A stretch of 64,000 nt of DNA from Rhodohalobacter sp. SW132 (GCF_003390325.1 NZ_QUOK01000003.1:310001-374000), one strand, 5' to 3'; positions 46,679 to 56,282 are shown, numbered from the stretch's first letter. Notes: a model not told the origin generated them from the sequence alone. Numbers and translations: made by a program.

Positions 46679-46707
46679 ATTATAGTTTAAATCATTAAAC
46701 TATGCAA
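46679..46707 (-). promoter_or_regulatory. Predicted promoter of propeller gene BP17
   Basis: Minus strand: TTGCAT (46702-46707), 17-bp spacer, TATAAT (46679-46684). It overlaps a palindrome, ATAGTTTAA-ATCA-TTAAACTAT (46682-46703), which could be an operator. The BP17 start is about 100 bp downstream. Confidence 0.6.
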
Positions 46708-46770
46708 CGGATAGTTTAACACCACTTCTAATTACATATTTTTTAAATTCACCCTCTTCTCTTAACATTT

Positions 46771-46799
46771 TTTACACTGCTGCGTTATTCATCTATCCT
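46771..46799 (+). promoter_or_regulatory. Possible promoter of the MacAB-like operon
   Basis: Plus strand: TTTACA (46771-46776), 17-bp spacer, TATCCT (46794-46799), 47 bp before the adaptor start. The -10 is weak and the region is AT-rich, so this is a candidate only. Confidence 0.3.
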
Positions 46800-46846
46800 T
46801 CTCTTTCGTTAGTTTATAAGACTGCCAATTCTAAATTCACTTTGAT

Positions 46847-47998
46847 ATGACAAAAGGAAAAGTTGCGGTTATTCTTCTTTTACTGGCCGGCGCTGCCACC
46901 TGGTGGGCTGCCAACTACTACTCATCTTCCGGGGAGGTCCTTCCTCCGCTTCACACCGAACAGGTTGGCCACGGGGACGTTTCCCAGCGTGTGGTAGCCT
47001 ACGGACGGCTGGAGCCGGTGCAGAAAGTCACTGTGGGAAGCCAGGTTTCCGGCATCGTGGATCAAATTTTTGTGGATTTTAACAGCGTGGTAGAGCGCGG
47101 ACAGGTGATCGCCCAGATCGATCCCTCTACCTTTGAGGCGGAAGTAAGTTCGGCTCAGGCTGAACTGGAATCGGCTGAAGCGGGACTCGACCTGGCACGG
47201 ACACGCTGGGAGCGGGTTCAGGAACTCCGTGAACGTCAGTTTATCTCCCCATCTGAGGTGGAGGAAGCCAGCTCCACCCTTCGCCAGGCGGAAGCTCAGG
47301 TAGAAGTCCGGCGCCACGCCCTGCAGCGCGCCCAGCGGGAACTGGATCGATGTACCATCAAATCTCCCACTGACGGAATTGTCATCTCCCGCGAAGTGGA
47401 TGTGGGTCAAACCGTAGCCGCAAGCCTCAGTGCCCCGATTCTGTTTGAACTGGCCGCAAGCCTGGACCGGATGCTCATTCACGCAAGCGTTTCTGAAGCT
47501 GACATCGGGAACGTCCTGGAAGGCCAGCGGGCTACTTTTCGGGTAGATGCACACAGAGATCGAAATTTTGAGGGTGAAGTGATCCAGGTGCGAAACTCTC
47601 CGATGATGGAAGATAATGTGGTCCATTACGAAACAATCATCGCCGTGGATAACAGCGAGCAGCTCCTGAAGCCCGGTATGACGACCGAAGTGGAGATCAT
47701 TACCGAAGAAAAACAGGATGTGATGAGAGTCCGAAACACAGCACTGCGCGCACGTTTGCCGGATAATCTACGTCCCGCTGATCCTGATGAAGCCTTTGAT
47801 GATGGCCGAACAGTCTACAGGCTTCAGAACGGAGAACTGGTGGCTCATTCCGTACGAACCGGGCTGACAGATGGCGTCTACACCGAAATTCTTGAAGGGG
47901 TCTCCCCCGGCGATACCCTCGCCGTCGGACTCTCCCTGCGAAGCGAGCAGAATGGCAACGACCGAAGTTTCATGACCGGCAGCCAGGCTCAATATTGA
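46847..47998 (+). CDS. MacA-like periplasmic adaptor
   Basis: A 383-aa membrane-fusion protein with an uncleaved N-terminal TM anchor (about 5-23). The barrel-sandwich halves are VGSQVSGIVDQIFVDFNSVV and CTIKSPTDGIVISREVDVGQ, joined by a coiled-coil hairpin rich in Glu/Ala/Arg (about 100-165). The C-terminal beta domain ends LSLRSEQNGNDRSFM. It precedes a MacB-type ATPase and permease on the same strand, so it should couple a tripartite ABC exporter (macrolides, peptides, lipids or virulence factors in relatives) to an outer-membrane channel not seen here. A 253-bp spacer with a dispersed repeat separates it from the ATPase. Confidence 0.9.
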   Translation: MTKGKVAVILLLLAGAATWWAANYYSSSGEVLPPLHTEQVGHGDVSQRVVAYGRLEPVQKVTVGSQVSGIVDQIFVDFNSVVERGQVIAQIDPSTFEAEVSSAQAELESAEAGLDLARTRWERVQELRERQFISPSEVEEASSTLRQAEAQVEVRRHALQRAQRELDRCTIKSPTDGIVISREVDVGQTVAASLSAPILFELAASLDRMLIHASVSEADIGNVLEGQRATFRVDAHRDRNFEGEVIQVRNSPMMEDNVVHYETIIAVDNSEQLLKPGMTTEVEIITEEKQDVMRVRNTALRARLPDNLRPADPDEAFDDGRTVYRLQNGELVAHSVRTGLTDGVYTEILEGVSPGDTLAVGLSLRSEQNGNDRSFMTGSQAQY

Positions 47999-48062
47999 AA
48001 TGAACTACCCCAAGGCGGAGTTGTTCGAGGTTTAACCATGCCTTATTTAAATATGATTTTTT

Positions 48063-48126
48063 ATTGAGCCCCCCTCCATATGGAGTGTTTTTGCGACATA
48101 GGGAGGGGACGGGGGTGGGTCAAAAA
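48063..48126 (+). repeat. Dispersed ~64-bp repeat, copy 1
   Basis: ATTGAGCCCCCCTCCAT, then TGGAGTGTTTTTGCGACATA, then GGGAGGGG and GGGGGTGGGTCAAAAA. Copy 2 lies at 55084-55148 with few differences. The CCCCTCC and GGAGGGG segments can pair around a loop of roughly 25 nt. Both copies sit 100-125 bp before a plus-strand gene. Confidence 0.75.
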
Positions 48127-48251
48127 GGCGTCATCCCTCTTGGAGGAGTCTGGCATGACGGTCTTAGTGATGAATTGTCTTCTACACTTTTTTGAACAAC
48201 TTCAAAGGGGTACCAATAAAACCCAAACCGTATACTCAACCAAACTGAATA

Positions 48252-49016
48252 ATGGCCATTGTAGAACTCAGTAACATCCGGCGCGTGTACAAAACCGGCG
48301 CAGTGGCCGTTGAAGCGCTGCGCGGCATTGATCTCAGTATTGAGAAGGGGGAATTTGTCTCCATCATGGGTTCCAGCGGATCGGGTAAATCCACGCTGAT
48401 GAACATCCTGGGATGCCTGGACAAACCTACCGATGGCACCTACCTGCTTGATGGACGGGATGTATCAACCTACGCAAAATCGGATCTTGCCAAACTGAGG
48501 AACCAAACCCTTGGATTTGTCTTTCAGGCGTTTCATCTGCTGCCGCGGACTTCTGCACTTGAAAATGTGGAGCTTCCCCTGCTCTATAAAGAGGATGAAC
48601 TGAGCTGGAAAGAGATCCATAACCGGTCAAAAAAAGCGCTGGAATCTGTCGGTTTGGGGGATCGGCTGGATCACACCCCAAATGAGCTCTCCGGCGGACA
48701 AAAGCAGCGTGTGGCAATTGCCAGGGCGCTGGTCACCGAGCCGAACATTCTACTGGCCGATGAGCCGACCGGTAACCTCGACAGCCGCACCAGCCTGGAA
48801 ATCATCAACACCATGCAGCGGCTCAACAAGGAAGGCCTCACGATTCTGATGGTGACTCACGAACCGGACATCGCTAAGTTTACGAGGCGTATTGTTACAT
48901 TGCGGGACGGAGTAATCCTGAACGACCGTCCGAACGAACCGAGCGATGCCGCAACGGCAATTGAAAACTGGCAGGATGAAAAAGAGATTGAAACCATAAC
49001 GGAGCAAATGTCATGA
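48252..49016 (+). CDS. MacB-type ABC transporter ATP-binding protein
   Basis: A 254-aa ATPase of the LolD/MacB branch. Walker A is GSSGSGKST (40-48), the Q-loop is in [10 protein letters not shown], the signature [15 protein letters not shown] is at 146-160, Walker B ILLADEP is at 166-172 and the H-loop is in [11 protein letters not shown]. The start [16 protein letters not shown] is typical. ATPase and permease overlap by 4 bp (ATGA), so subunits are probably made in step. In canonical MacB the two domains are fused; here they are separate, as is common in Bacteroidota. Confidence 0.94.
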   Translation: MAIVELSNIRRVYKTGAVAVEALRGIDLSIEKGEFVSIMGSSGSGKSTLMNILGCLDKPTDGTYLLDGRDVSTYAKSDLAKLRNQTLGFVFQAFHLLPRTSALENVELPLLYKEDELSWKEIHNRSKKALESVGLGDRLDHTPNELSGGQKQRVAIARALVTEPNILLADEPTGNLDSRTSLEIINTMQRLNKEGLTILMVTHEPDIAKFTRRIVTLRDGVILNDRPNEPSDAATAIENWQDEKEIETITEQMS

Positions 49017-50230
49017 AATGGACAGCCGTACCCTATGTTGCCGGAAAGGCACTGAAACGCAACCTGATGCGCACCCTTCTTACCGCTCTCGGTATTGTGA
49101 TCGGTGTGGCAGCGGTGATTACCATGGTCGGACTGGGACAGGGCGCCAAATCGGAAGTTGAGGAGCAGGTTAACCGTCTGGGCCAGAATGTGGTGCTGGT
49201 CTTTCCCGGTGCGCGTCAGCTTGGCGGTGTAAGCATCGGCGGGGGAAGTGCAAACACGCTCACTACTGAGGATGCCCGTGCCCTCCGTGAAGAGATCCCT
49301 GAAGTGGTTGCGGCAAGTCCGGAAGTTCGATCTCAGAGAGTTCTTGTTTACGGAAACCAAAACTGGCACACCCGGATTTACGGACAGACGGCCGATTATC
49401 TGCAGATCCGGCAGTGGCCGATTGAAAGCGGACGGATGTTTACCGAAGAAGAAGTGGAACGCGCCTCACTGGTCGCCGTTGTAGGACAAACCGTGGTTGA
49501 TGAACTTTTTGAAGGTGCCGATCCTATTGGTGAAACGGTTCGTGTCCGCGGCCTTCCGATCACCATTGTGGGTGTACTTTCGCAGAAAGGGATGTCGCTG
49601 ATGGGTTCCGTACAGGATGATATCATGATTATACCCTACACCACCGCGTTTCAGCGAGTTTCAGGCCGTTCTCACGCCATGGTGATTAATGTGCAGGTAT
49701 ACGATGACGACTCGATGGATATTGCACGGGCCAAAATTGAAGACCTGCTGCGTGAACGCCATAACCTGGCTCCGTACCAGGAGAACGACTTCACCATTCA
49801 AACCCAGGAAGAAGTGGCCGAAGCGGCTACCGAAACCTCACGGGTGATGACCTGGCTGCTCGCCTCCATCGCCGGAATTTCCCTGTTTGTTGGCGGAATT
49901 GGCATTATGAACGTGATGCTGGTGAGCGTTACCGAACGAACGCGTGAAGTGGGCTTGCGGCTGGCCGTTGGCGCCCGGGCACCCGATGTAATGCTCCAGT
50001 TTTTAATTGAATCGATCATCCTTTGTTTGCTTGGCGGAATTGGCGGGATCATACTTGGCCTGATTTCAACAGAAGTGATTGCAAACTATGCCGGCTGGCC
50101 CGCATTCTTTTCCACACAGGCGATGATTATTGCCGTGAGCGTTTCGGCGGCAGTTGGACTCTTTTTCGGATTCTACCCCGCCTGGAAAGCCTCACGCCTG
50201 GATCCGATTGTGGCCTTGAGATCTGAGTAG
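49013..50230 (+). CDS. MacB/FtsX-type ABC transporter permease
   Basis: A 405-aa permease. TM1 (RTLLTALGIVIGVAAVITMV, about 21-40) is followed by a large periplasmic MacB_PCD domain (about 42-275) and an FtsX domain with three TM segments (IAGISLFVGGIGIMNVMLVS and following). It ends PAWKASRLDPIVALRSE, the family C-terminus. It is translationally coupled to the ATPase. The last 45 bp of the gene form the first part of a 202-bp tandem repeat that continues downstream, so its 3' end has been duplicated repeatedly. Confidence 0.93.
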   Translation: MKWTAVPYVAGKALKRNLMRTLLTALGIVIGVAAVITMVGLGQGAKSEVEEQVNRLGQNVVLVFPGARQLGGVSIGGGSANTLTTEDARALREEIPEVVAASPEVRSQRVLVYGNQNWHTRIYGQTADYLQIRQWPIESGRMFTEEEVERASLVAVVGQTVVDELFEGADPIGETVRVRGLPITIVGVLSQKGMSLMGSVQDDIMIIPYTTAFQRVSGRSHAMVINVQVYDDDSMDIARAKIEDLLRERHNLAPYQENDFTIQTQEEVAEAATETSRVMTWLLASIAGISLFVGGIGIMNVMLVSVTERTREVGLRLAVGARAPDVMLQFLIESIILCLLGGIGGIILGLISTEVIANYAGWPAFFSTQAMIIAVSVSAAVGLFFGFYPAWKASRLDPIVALRSE

Positions 50231-51198
50231 AATCCGGCGCACACTTTTTGATTTCTGAACACCTGAATGGAGTGAACTCTTGATCACCTCCTTTTCCTCC
50301 TCAACGTAATTTTACGTGACAATTTTAAAGGACTTATTCACAATTCAGCGCAACTCAGCATGATACATTGCGAAACTCTGCGAGTATAAAACCTCCCGAC
50401 TCGACCCGATTGTGCCCTCGAGATCTGAGTAGAATCTGGTGCACACTTTTTGATTTCTGAACACCTGAATGAAGTGAACTCTTGATCACCTCCTTTTCCT
50501 TCTCAACGTAATTTTACGTGATAATTTTTAAGGTCTAATTCACAATTCAGCGCAACTCAGCGTGCTACTTTGCAAAACTCTGCGAGTATAAAGCCTCACG
50601 CCTCGATCCGATTGTGGCCTCGAGATCCGAGTAGAATCCGGCGCATACTTTTTGATTTCTGAACACCTGAATGGAGTGAACTCTTGATCACCTCCATTTC
50701 CTTCTCAACGTAATTTTACGTGATAATTTTTAAGGCCTGATTCACAATTCAGCGCAACTCAGCGTGATACTTTGCGAAACTCTGCGAGTATAAAGCTTCC
50801 CGACTCGATCCCATTGTAGCCTTGAAATCTGTGTAGAATCCGGTGCACACTTTTTGATTTCTGAAACATCTGAATCGATTGAACTCTTGATCCCCTCCTT
50901 TTCCTTCTCAACGTAATTTTACGTGATAATTTTCAAGGTCTAATTCACAATTCAGCGCAACTCAGCGTGCTACTTTGCGAAACTCTGCGAGTATAAAGCC
51001 TCACGCCTCGATCCGATTGTGGCCTAGAGATCCGAGTAGAATCCGGCACACACTTTTTGATATCTGAACACCTGAATGGAGTGAACTCTTGATCACCTCC
51101 TTTTCCTTCTCAACATAATTTTACGTGATAATTTTTAAGGTTTAATTCACAATTCAGCGCAACTCAGCGTACTACTTTGCGAAACTCTGCGAGTGTAA
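50186..51198 (+). repeat. Five ~202-bp tandem repeats carrying the permease gene's 3' end
   Basis: Units start at 50186, 50388, 50590, 50792 and 50995 (periods 202, 202, 202, 203). Each begins with a copy of the codons KASRLDPIVALRSE plus stop and continues with about 155 bp of spacer, including the dyad ACGTAA-TT-TTACGT. Unit 1 is the real gene end. Units 2 and 4 share variants (CTCCCGACTCGA or CTTCCCGACTCGA, GGTGCAC) that differ from units 1, 3 and 5, giving an alternating ABABA pattern. No gene lies within. Confidence 0.9.
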
Positions 51199-51303
51199 AT
51201 CTCAAACAATCTGTTGGAAAACCCGGGAACTACATCTGCATTATTGAGTATGTGTAGTGGGATGACAACACTGCAAAAACATAATTGGGGTCTGATTTAA
51301 AAA

Positions 51304-52578
51304 ATGGATTATTATGCCAACGAGAGGTGGGGGCTTGGCAAGAAAATTCTGTTCCGGTTCGCTTGTCTGTATGTTCTTCTTTATACACTGCCTGAACCCT
51401 ATTCCGCAGTACCCGGCATTTCTGCCCTTGGTGATTATTTCAATAATTTCTGGAATATGGTCACCGTCTGGTTTGGAACAACTATCTTATCTCTCGATGG
51501 AGAGATCAACACTCAATTCATGGGGAGTAGTGACAGGCTAATTGATTATCTCAGAGTGGTCGTCTGTCTTTTAATAACTGCAGCAGGAACCCTCATCTGG
51601 TCAATATTGGACCATCGCCGGCTGAACTATAGAAAACTTATCTATTGGTTTCGTCTGCATTTGAGATTCTTTCTTTTCGCAACACTTTTTGTCTACGGTA
51701 TATCAAAAGTCATTGATTCTCAGTTTTTATATCCGAATTTATGGCGGTTCATGCAACCACTGGGAGAGGCTTCTCCAATGGGACATGCATGGTCGTTTAC
51801 GGGATTCTCCGGATCCTATACGTTCTTTATCGGTATGATGGAAATCATCGCTGCATTGCTATTACTTTTCCGAAAAACCACTACTCTCGGAGCTTTTATC
51901 GCAGTAATTGTTCTGACCAACGTTGTAGCGTTGAATTTCAGCTACGACATTCCGGTTAAGCAATTTTCAATACATCTTCTGCTGTTTGCCGTGCTTTTAT
52001 TTTCAAATGACGCCAGAAGGCTCATGCATATTCTGATTCTAAACAAGCCTGTCACTCCTGTACGTTATCGAAAAGTATTTACGGATCGATGGGATCGAAT
52101 TGGGTTCTCAGCGATTAAAATATTTTTTGCCGGCTTCATCATGTTTAGTTCTGCAATGCATGCCTGGCAAATGAACCAACAAACAGGGTCGGAACAGGAA
52201 AAACCATACCTGTATGGCATTTGGAATGTAGAGTCCAATGGGTCTAACGGCTCAGATATTCCAGCTTATGATAATAATCCGGAAAGATGGCGTTATCTGA
52301 TTATTGATAACAATGGAGACGCTCATATCATCACCATGAACGATAACAGAATTAGGTTTTCCGCCGAAACTGACTCCGTGGAAGCTATAATGGAATTAAA
52401 CAACGGATCAGAACAGTACTCTTTTAATCTCAATCATGAAGGTACTTCACTCATGCTAACCGACGAAATGGATGAGAACTCTCTTACCATTTCAATGAAC
52501 AGGTACGATCTGCACGAATTTCTGCTACACAGCCGGGACTTCAACTGGATACAGGAATTTCCATTTGACAAACAGTAA
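51304..52578 (+). CDS. DoxX-like integral membrane protein
   Basis: A 424-aa protein with about seven or eight predicted TM segments, for example YLRVVVCLLITAAGTLIWSI, FFLFATLFVYGISKVIDSQF, IIAALLLLFRKTTTLGAFIA and IHLLLFAVLLFSNDARRL. The GSYTFFIGMMEIIAALLLLF pattern resembles DoxX/MauE-type membrane proteins. The C-terminal third (about 300-424) is a soluble, lipocalin-like beta-rich part (LYGIWNVESNGS, LTDEMDENSLTISMNRYDL). Function unknown. It stands alone between the tandem repeat and a 544-bp spacer. Confidence 0.6.
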   Translation: MDYYANERWGLGKKILFRFACLYVLLYTLPEPYSAVPGISALGDYFNNFWNMVTVWFGTTILSLDGEINTQFMGSSDRLIDYLRVVVCLLITAAGTLIWSILDHRRLNYRKLIYWFRLHLRFFLFATLFVYGISKVIDSQFLYPNLWRFMQPLGEASPMGHAWSFTGFSGSYTFFIGMMEIIAALLLLFRKTTTLGAFIAVIVLTNVVALNFSYDIPVKQFSIHLLLFAVLLFSNDARRLMHILILNKPVTPVRYRKVFTDRWDRIGFSAIKIFFAGFIMFSSAMHAWQMNQQTGSEQEKPYLYGIWNVESNGSNGSDIPAYDNNPERWRYLIIDNNGDAHIITMNDNRIRFSAETDSVEAIMELNNGSEQYSFNLNHEGTSLMLTDEMDENSLTISMNRYDLHEFLLHSRDFNWIQEFPFDKQ

Positions 52579-53122
52579 GACTGTGGGACATCTGGTTTGC
52601 TGACTGACAATATCATCAGCATTATTATGTTCTTGATAAGGCGTAAAAATTTGGATTTAACAAACAAATGAATCTTAAATTTAATGGACACAAGAACAGT
52701 ATCTGAATGTAAGAAACTTCGTGATTTCTTCGTGTTTTCGTGCCTTCGTGGTTTAAAACGATTTTTTTTAGGATAAAACGTTTTTAATAATCTGTCAATC
52801 GCCACAAACTCCGGTGACCACGTTTGATCAGATCTACACCGTTTATCCGGTCAATCGATAAATAATATCTTCTCTGAACTTCTTCAGGATCGTTATTCAC
52901 AACTTACCATCCAAAATCTGCGCGATTCTTCTTACCTTTAAGTCTTGAGGTTATTTCAGATAAATTTAAAAAGAATATATACCGGTACCCGTTACAGAGC
53001 TGGATATCGTTTATAGGATAGAAAACCAGATCCATATCATCCGGTATTTTGTACGGAGAACAAAATTTCAGATATCAAAAATCAATCCTGAACCAATTTT
53101 AAACCCGTTTCCACGGAATTTC
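52579..53122. other. 544-bp spacer before the DsbD-type gene
   Basis: No credible coding sequence. A TTCGTG-rich segment (52720-52755: CTTCGTG, TTCTTCGTG, TTTTCGTG, CTTCGTGG) belongs to the dispersed repeat family also seen at the window start. The promoter of the DsbD gene should lie here but was not identified. Confidence 0.5.
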
Positions 53123-54964
53123 ATGAACCAAAGGATATCATCATTCCTGTTTCTCTTGCTGTTTTTGCTGCCACTTCATCTGTCGGCACAGCAGTCCGGT
53201 GCATCCAGTGCCGATAAGGTAGATCCTGAAGTGAAACACTCACAAAACGTTATCCCGGCCGGGAGTTCAGCCGAGGTTGCCGTGCTGCTGAATCTCGAAG
53301 AAACCTGGCACGTCAACTCCAATCAGCCGTCTCAGGATTTCCTGATTGGCACCCAGCTGATGATTACCGATACGGAGCATCTCACCGCCACCGCGTTCCG
53401 CTATCCGCCATCCAAAGAGTATACGTTCGATTTTTCACCGGAACCGGTGGATGTATATGAAGGTGAAGCCCCGATTCTGTTTACGGTTTATGCATCAGAA
53501 GATATTGAACCGGGCAGCTATGAGCTGGAAGGCACACTTCGCGTTCAGGCGTGTGATAATGAAGTCTGCCTGGCCCCCATCACGCTTGATATCACTATTC
53601 CGATTGAAATTTCAGCGGCAGGGACAGGCTATCAGCCGCTGAATGCAGAATTTTTTGATGGAGTAGAATCCGCGCGCGGTTCAATCACCGATGCCCTCAC
53701 CGCACGAGGCGGCAGTGAAATAGCCGCACTCTTTGACTCTCTGGGTCTGTTCTGGGCGTTCGCCGGGATTTTTCTGATCGGACTCGCGCTCAATCTCACG
53801 CCGTGTGTCTACCCGATGCTCTCCGTTACGGTATCCCTTTTCGGTAGCCGAAAAGAGGAAGAGAGCAAACTGGGCAGCTCCTTTTTTATGGCGTTTGTTT
53901 ATGTGATGGGAATCGTGTTCATGTACAGCGTTCTCGGAGTTGCCGCGGCGTTTACCGGAGCTCTTTTTGGTAGCTGGCTGCAAAGCCCGATCGTTCTGGC
54001 AGGAATCGGTATTTTGATTTTTGCCCTTGCTCTCAGCATGTTCGGATTATATGAACTTCAGCCTCCCTCCTCCTGGATGCAGTCGCTCAGCGGAACCCAG
54101 CGTAAAACAGGTGGTGTAGTAGGCCACTTTTTCTCCGGTCTGGTCGTAGGTGTTTTTGCAGCTCCCTGTATCGGGCCTCCGATTATCGCACTCCTTGCTT
54201 TTGTGGGCTCACAGGGCGATCCGCTTTTTGGATTTACCATCTTTTTTGTGATGGCGTTCGGGCTCGGTTTCCCCTACCTGATCCTGGGAACATTCAGCGG
54301 CCTGCTTTCCAAAATGCCGAAATCGGGAACCTGGATGGTCTGGGTCAAAAAAGTATTCGGTGTGGTTCTGGTTGGAGTGGCACTCTTCTATCTTGCACTC
54401 GCCTTTTTCCCCGCCTACTCATTCCACGTAATTGTAGCAACAGTACTTATCGGCGGAATTTACCTCGGTTTTCTGGAATCTTCCGGGCGCGGTGTCAAAA
54501 CCTTTACCCGCATCAAGTGGGGATTCGGCGCGGCATCCCTCATTCTGGGGGCTATGCTCTTTTTAAATCTGCAGAAAGACGGAATTGAGTGGGAGCCATA
54601 CAGTGATGAGGCGTTTAACGATGCGATAGAGAACAATCAGCCCATTATGATGGATTTTTACGCTGATTGGTGCATCCCCTGCCTGGAACTGGAGCGATCC
54701 ACCTTCACGGATGGCGAGGTGATTGAAGCTACAGAAGAGTTCAGACGCTTTAAAGTAGATATGACCCAGTACGAATCGGAAGAATCCCGTGAACTTCGCG
54801 ATCGATTTGAAGTTGCCGGAGTTCCAACCATTGTGTTCATCGGCCCGGATGGCGAAGAGATTACCGATGCCCGGGTGGTTGGCTTTCTGCGCGCTGACCG
54901 ATTCATGGAGCGTGTAGATATGCTTCGTGCCGTTTCGGATGATGAGATGGCGGTTGCAGAGTAG
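53123..54964 (+). CDS. dsbD: Thiol:disulfide interchange protein DsbD
   Basis: A 613-aa three-domain protein that passes electrons from cytosolic thioredoxin to the periplasm. It has a signal peptide (1-23), a DsbD-alpha domain (about 30-165) with Cys144 and Cys149 (ACDNEVC), a CcdA-like eight-TM domain (about 205-485) with Cys228 (LTPCVYP) and Cys349 (APCIGPP), and a C-terminal thioredoxin fold with Cys517 and Cys520 (ADWCIPC). All six functional cysteines of E. coli DsbD are present. It is monocistronic by appearance. Clients would be periplasmic thiol proteins or cytochrome maturation factors. Confidence 0.93.
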   Translation: MNQRISSFLFLLLFLLPLHLSAQQSGASSADKVDPEVKHSQNVIPAGSSAEVAVLLNLEETWHVNSNQPSQDFLIGTQLMITDTEHLTATAFRYPPSKEYTFDFSPEPVDVYEGEAPILFTVYASEDIEPGSYELEGTLRVQACDNEVCLAPITLDITIPIEISAAGTGYQPLNAEFFDGVESARGSITDALTARGGSEIAALFDSLGLFWAFAGIFLIGLALNLTPCVYPMLSVTVSLFGSRKEEESKLGSSFFMAFVYVMGIVFMYSVLGVAAAFTGALFGSWLQSPIVLAGIGILIFALALSMFGLYELQPPSSWMQSLSGTQRKTGGVVGHFFSGLVVGVFAAPCIGPPIIALLAFVGSQGDPLFGFTIFFVMAFGLGFPYLILGTFSGLLSKMPKSGTWMVWVKKVFGVVLVGVALFYLALAFFPAYSFHVIVATVLIGGIYLGFLESSGRGVKTFTRIKWGFGAASLILGAMLFLNLQKDGIEWEPYSDEAFNDAIENNQPIMMDFYADWCIPCLELERSTFTDGEVIEATEEFRRFKVDMTQYESEESRELRDRFEVAGVPTIVFIGPDGEEITDARVVGFLRADRFMERVDMLRAVSDDEMAVAE

Positions 54965-55083
54965 ATTTTGTGTTATATAATATTGTAAGATAACGGGTTA
55001 GGATATATCCTCATCAGGCTGTCCAAATAGTATTAACTGAATTCTCAGAACCTAAATACTTTAAGCAGGCTATGAATGGTTAA

Positions 55084-55148
55084 TTGAGCTCCCCTCCATG
55101 TGGAGTGTATTTGCGACATAGGGAGGGGCTTGGGGGTGGGTCAAAAAA
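55084..55148 (+). repeat. Dispersed ~64-bp repeat, copy 2
   Basis: Nearly the same as 48063-48126: TTGAGCTCCCCTCCATG, TGGAGTGTATTTGCGACAT, then AGGGAGGGG and TGGGGGTGGGTCAAAAA. It lies about 105 bp before the flavin monooxygenase gene. Confidence 0.75.
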
Positions 55149-55253
55149 ACCGGGCAATTCACCGGATGAAGCGAATTCATCCGGTGAAGATCCACACCCA
55201 ACAGACGCGGCACTGCATCAATAGCACAACAATAGAATGAATCAAATATACCC

Positions 55254-56282
55254 ATGAAATCACCGAAATTCCCCATCCCGTTTTCTCTGCTTGATTTAGC
55301 CGTCGTAACCGAAGGCAGTACAATTGCAGAAGTGATTGAACGCAGCCGCGATCTGGCCATTCAGACCGAGTCTTTCGGCTATAACCGCTTCTGGATGGCT
55401 GAACATCATAATATGGAGAATATCGCCAGTTCGGCTACTTCAATTTTGCTGGGTCATGTTGCCGAAGCAACTCAATCCATTCGCGTGGGGTCGGGCGGAA
55501 TCATGCTGCCCAATCATTCACCGCTCATCATAGCCGAACAATTCGGCACACTTGCCACGATGTATCCCGGGCGGATTGATCTCGGGCTGGGCCGTGCTCC
55601 AGGTACCGATCAGGTTACAGCGGCGGCTATCCGGGAAGACCGGATGCAACGGGTTCATAAGTTCCCCGAGCATATAAAGCAGCTTCAAAACTATTTGTCA
55701 GCGGAAAACAGTGAATCTGCGGTCCGTGCCATTCCAGGCGAAGGAACCGATGTGCCGATCTGGATTCTCGGATCAAGTACCGACAGCGCCTTTCTTGCTG
55801 CTGAGCTGGGATTACCTTACGCTTTTGCAAGTCATTTTGCACCGCATCAGCTTCTGCCCGCGACCCGAATTTATCGTGAGCGGTTCAAACCCTCTGCACA
55901 GCTCGACCGGCCCTATCTTATGCCGGGCATCAATGTTGTAGTTGCTGAAACGGACGAGCAGGCGGAATACCTGGCTACCTCCATGCTCCAGATGTTCATG
56001 GGCGTGGTTACGGGTGACCGAAAACCGATGCCGCCCCCTGTGGATGACATGAACAGGATTTGGAATATGCATCAAAAAGCCGCCGTGGAACAGATGCTCA
56101 CCTACACGTTTACCGGCAGTATAGAAACCGTGCAGCGAAAGGTTGAGCAATTCATTGAAATTACCGATGCCGATGAACTGATGATCGCATCTTATCTGTA
56201 CGATTACAGAGAACGAGTGAATTCTCATAAACGATTTTCAGAGCTGATGCAATCGATCTCGACATCCGCGGAAAGTGTTTGA
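55254..56282 (+). CDS. Luciferase-like flavin monooxygenase (LLM class, MsnO8-like)
   Basis: A 342-aa TIM-barrel flavin-dependent oxidoreductase. The order of motifs is typical of the LLM group related to bacterial luciferase alpha: FSLLDLAVVTEGSTI, NRFWMAEHHNM, SIRVGSGGIMLPNHSPLIIA, YPGRIDLGLGRAPGT and IWILGSSTDSAFLAAELGLP. It should use FMNH2 and oxygen; the substrate is unknown. It is not linked to an operon partner. Confidence 0.88.
   Translation: MKSPKFPIPFSLLDLAVVTEGSTIAEVIERSRDLAIQTESFGYNRFWMAEHHNMENIASSATSILLGHVAEATQSIRVGSGGIMLPNHSPLIIAEQFGTLATMYPGRIDLGLGRAPGTDQVTAAAIREDRMQRVHKFPEHIKQLQNYLSAENSESAVRAIPGEGTDVPIWILGSSTDSAFLAAELGLPYAFASHFAPHQLLPATRIYRERFKPSAQLDRPYLMPGINVVVAETDEQAEYLATSMLQMFMGVVTGDRKPMPPPVDDMNRIWNMHQKAAVEQMLTYTFTGSIETVQRKVEQFIEITDADELMIASYLYDYRERVNSHKRFSELMQSISTSAESV

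Noticed and set aside
46922-47626. Long minus-strand ORF opposite the MacA-like gene
   Set aside because: It is the antisense shadow of a well-supported adaptor; its translation has no recognisable motif or signal.
48063-48126. Rho-independent terminator of the MacA-like gene
   Set aside because: The pairing arms are separated by a loop of about 25 nt and no T-run follows; the sequence recurs at 55084, so a repeat is more likely.
50186-51198. CRISPR-like array
   Set aside because: Units are ~202 bp without unique spacers, and each carries a piece of the upstream gene; no cas gene is near.
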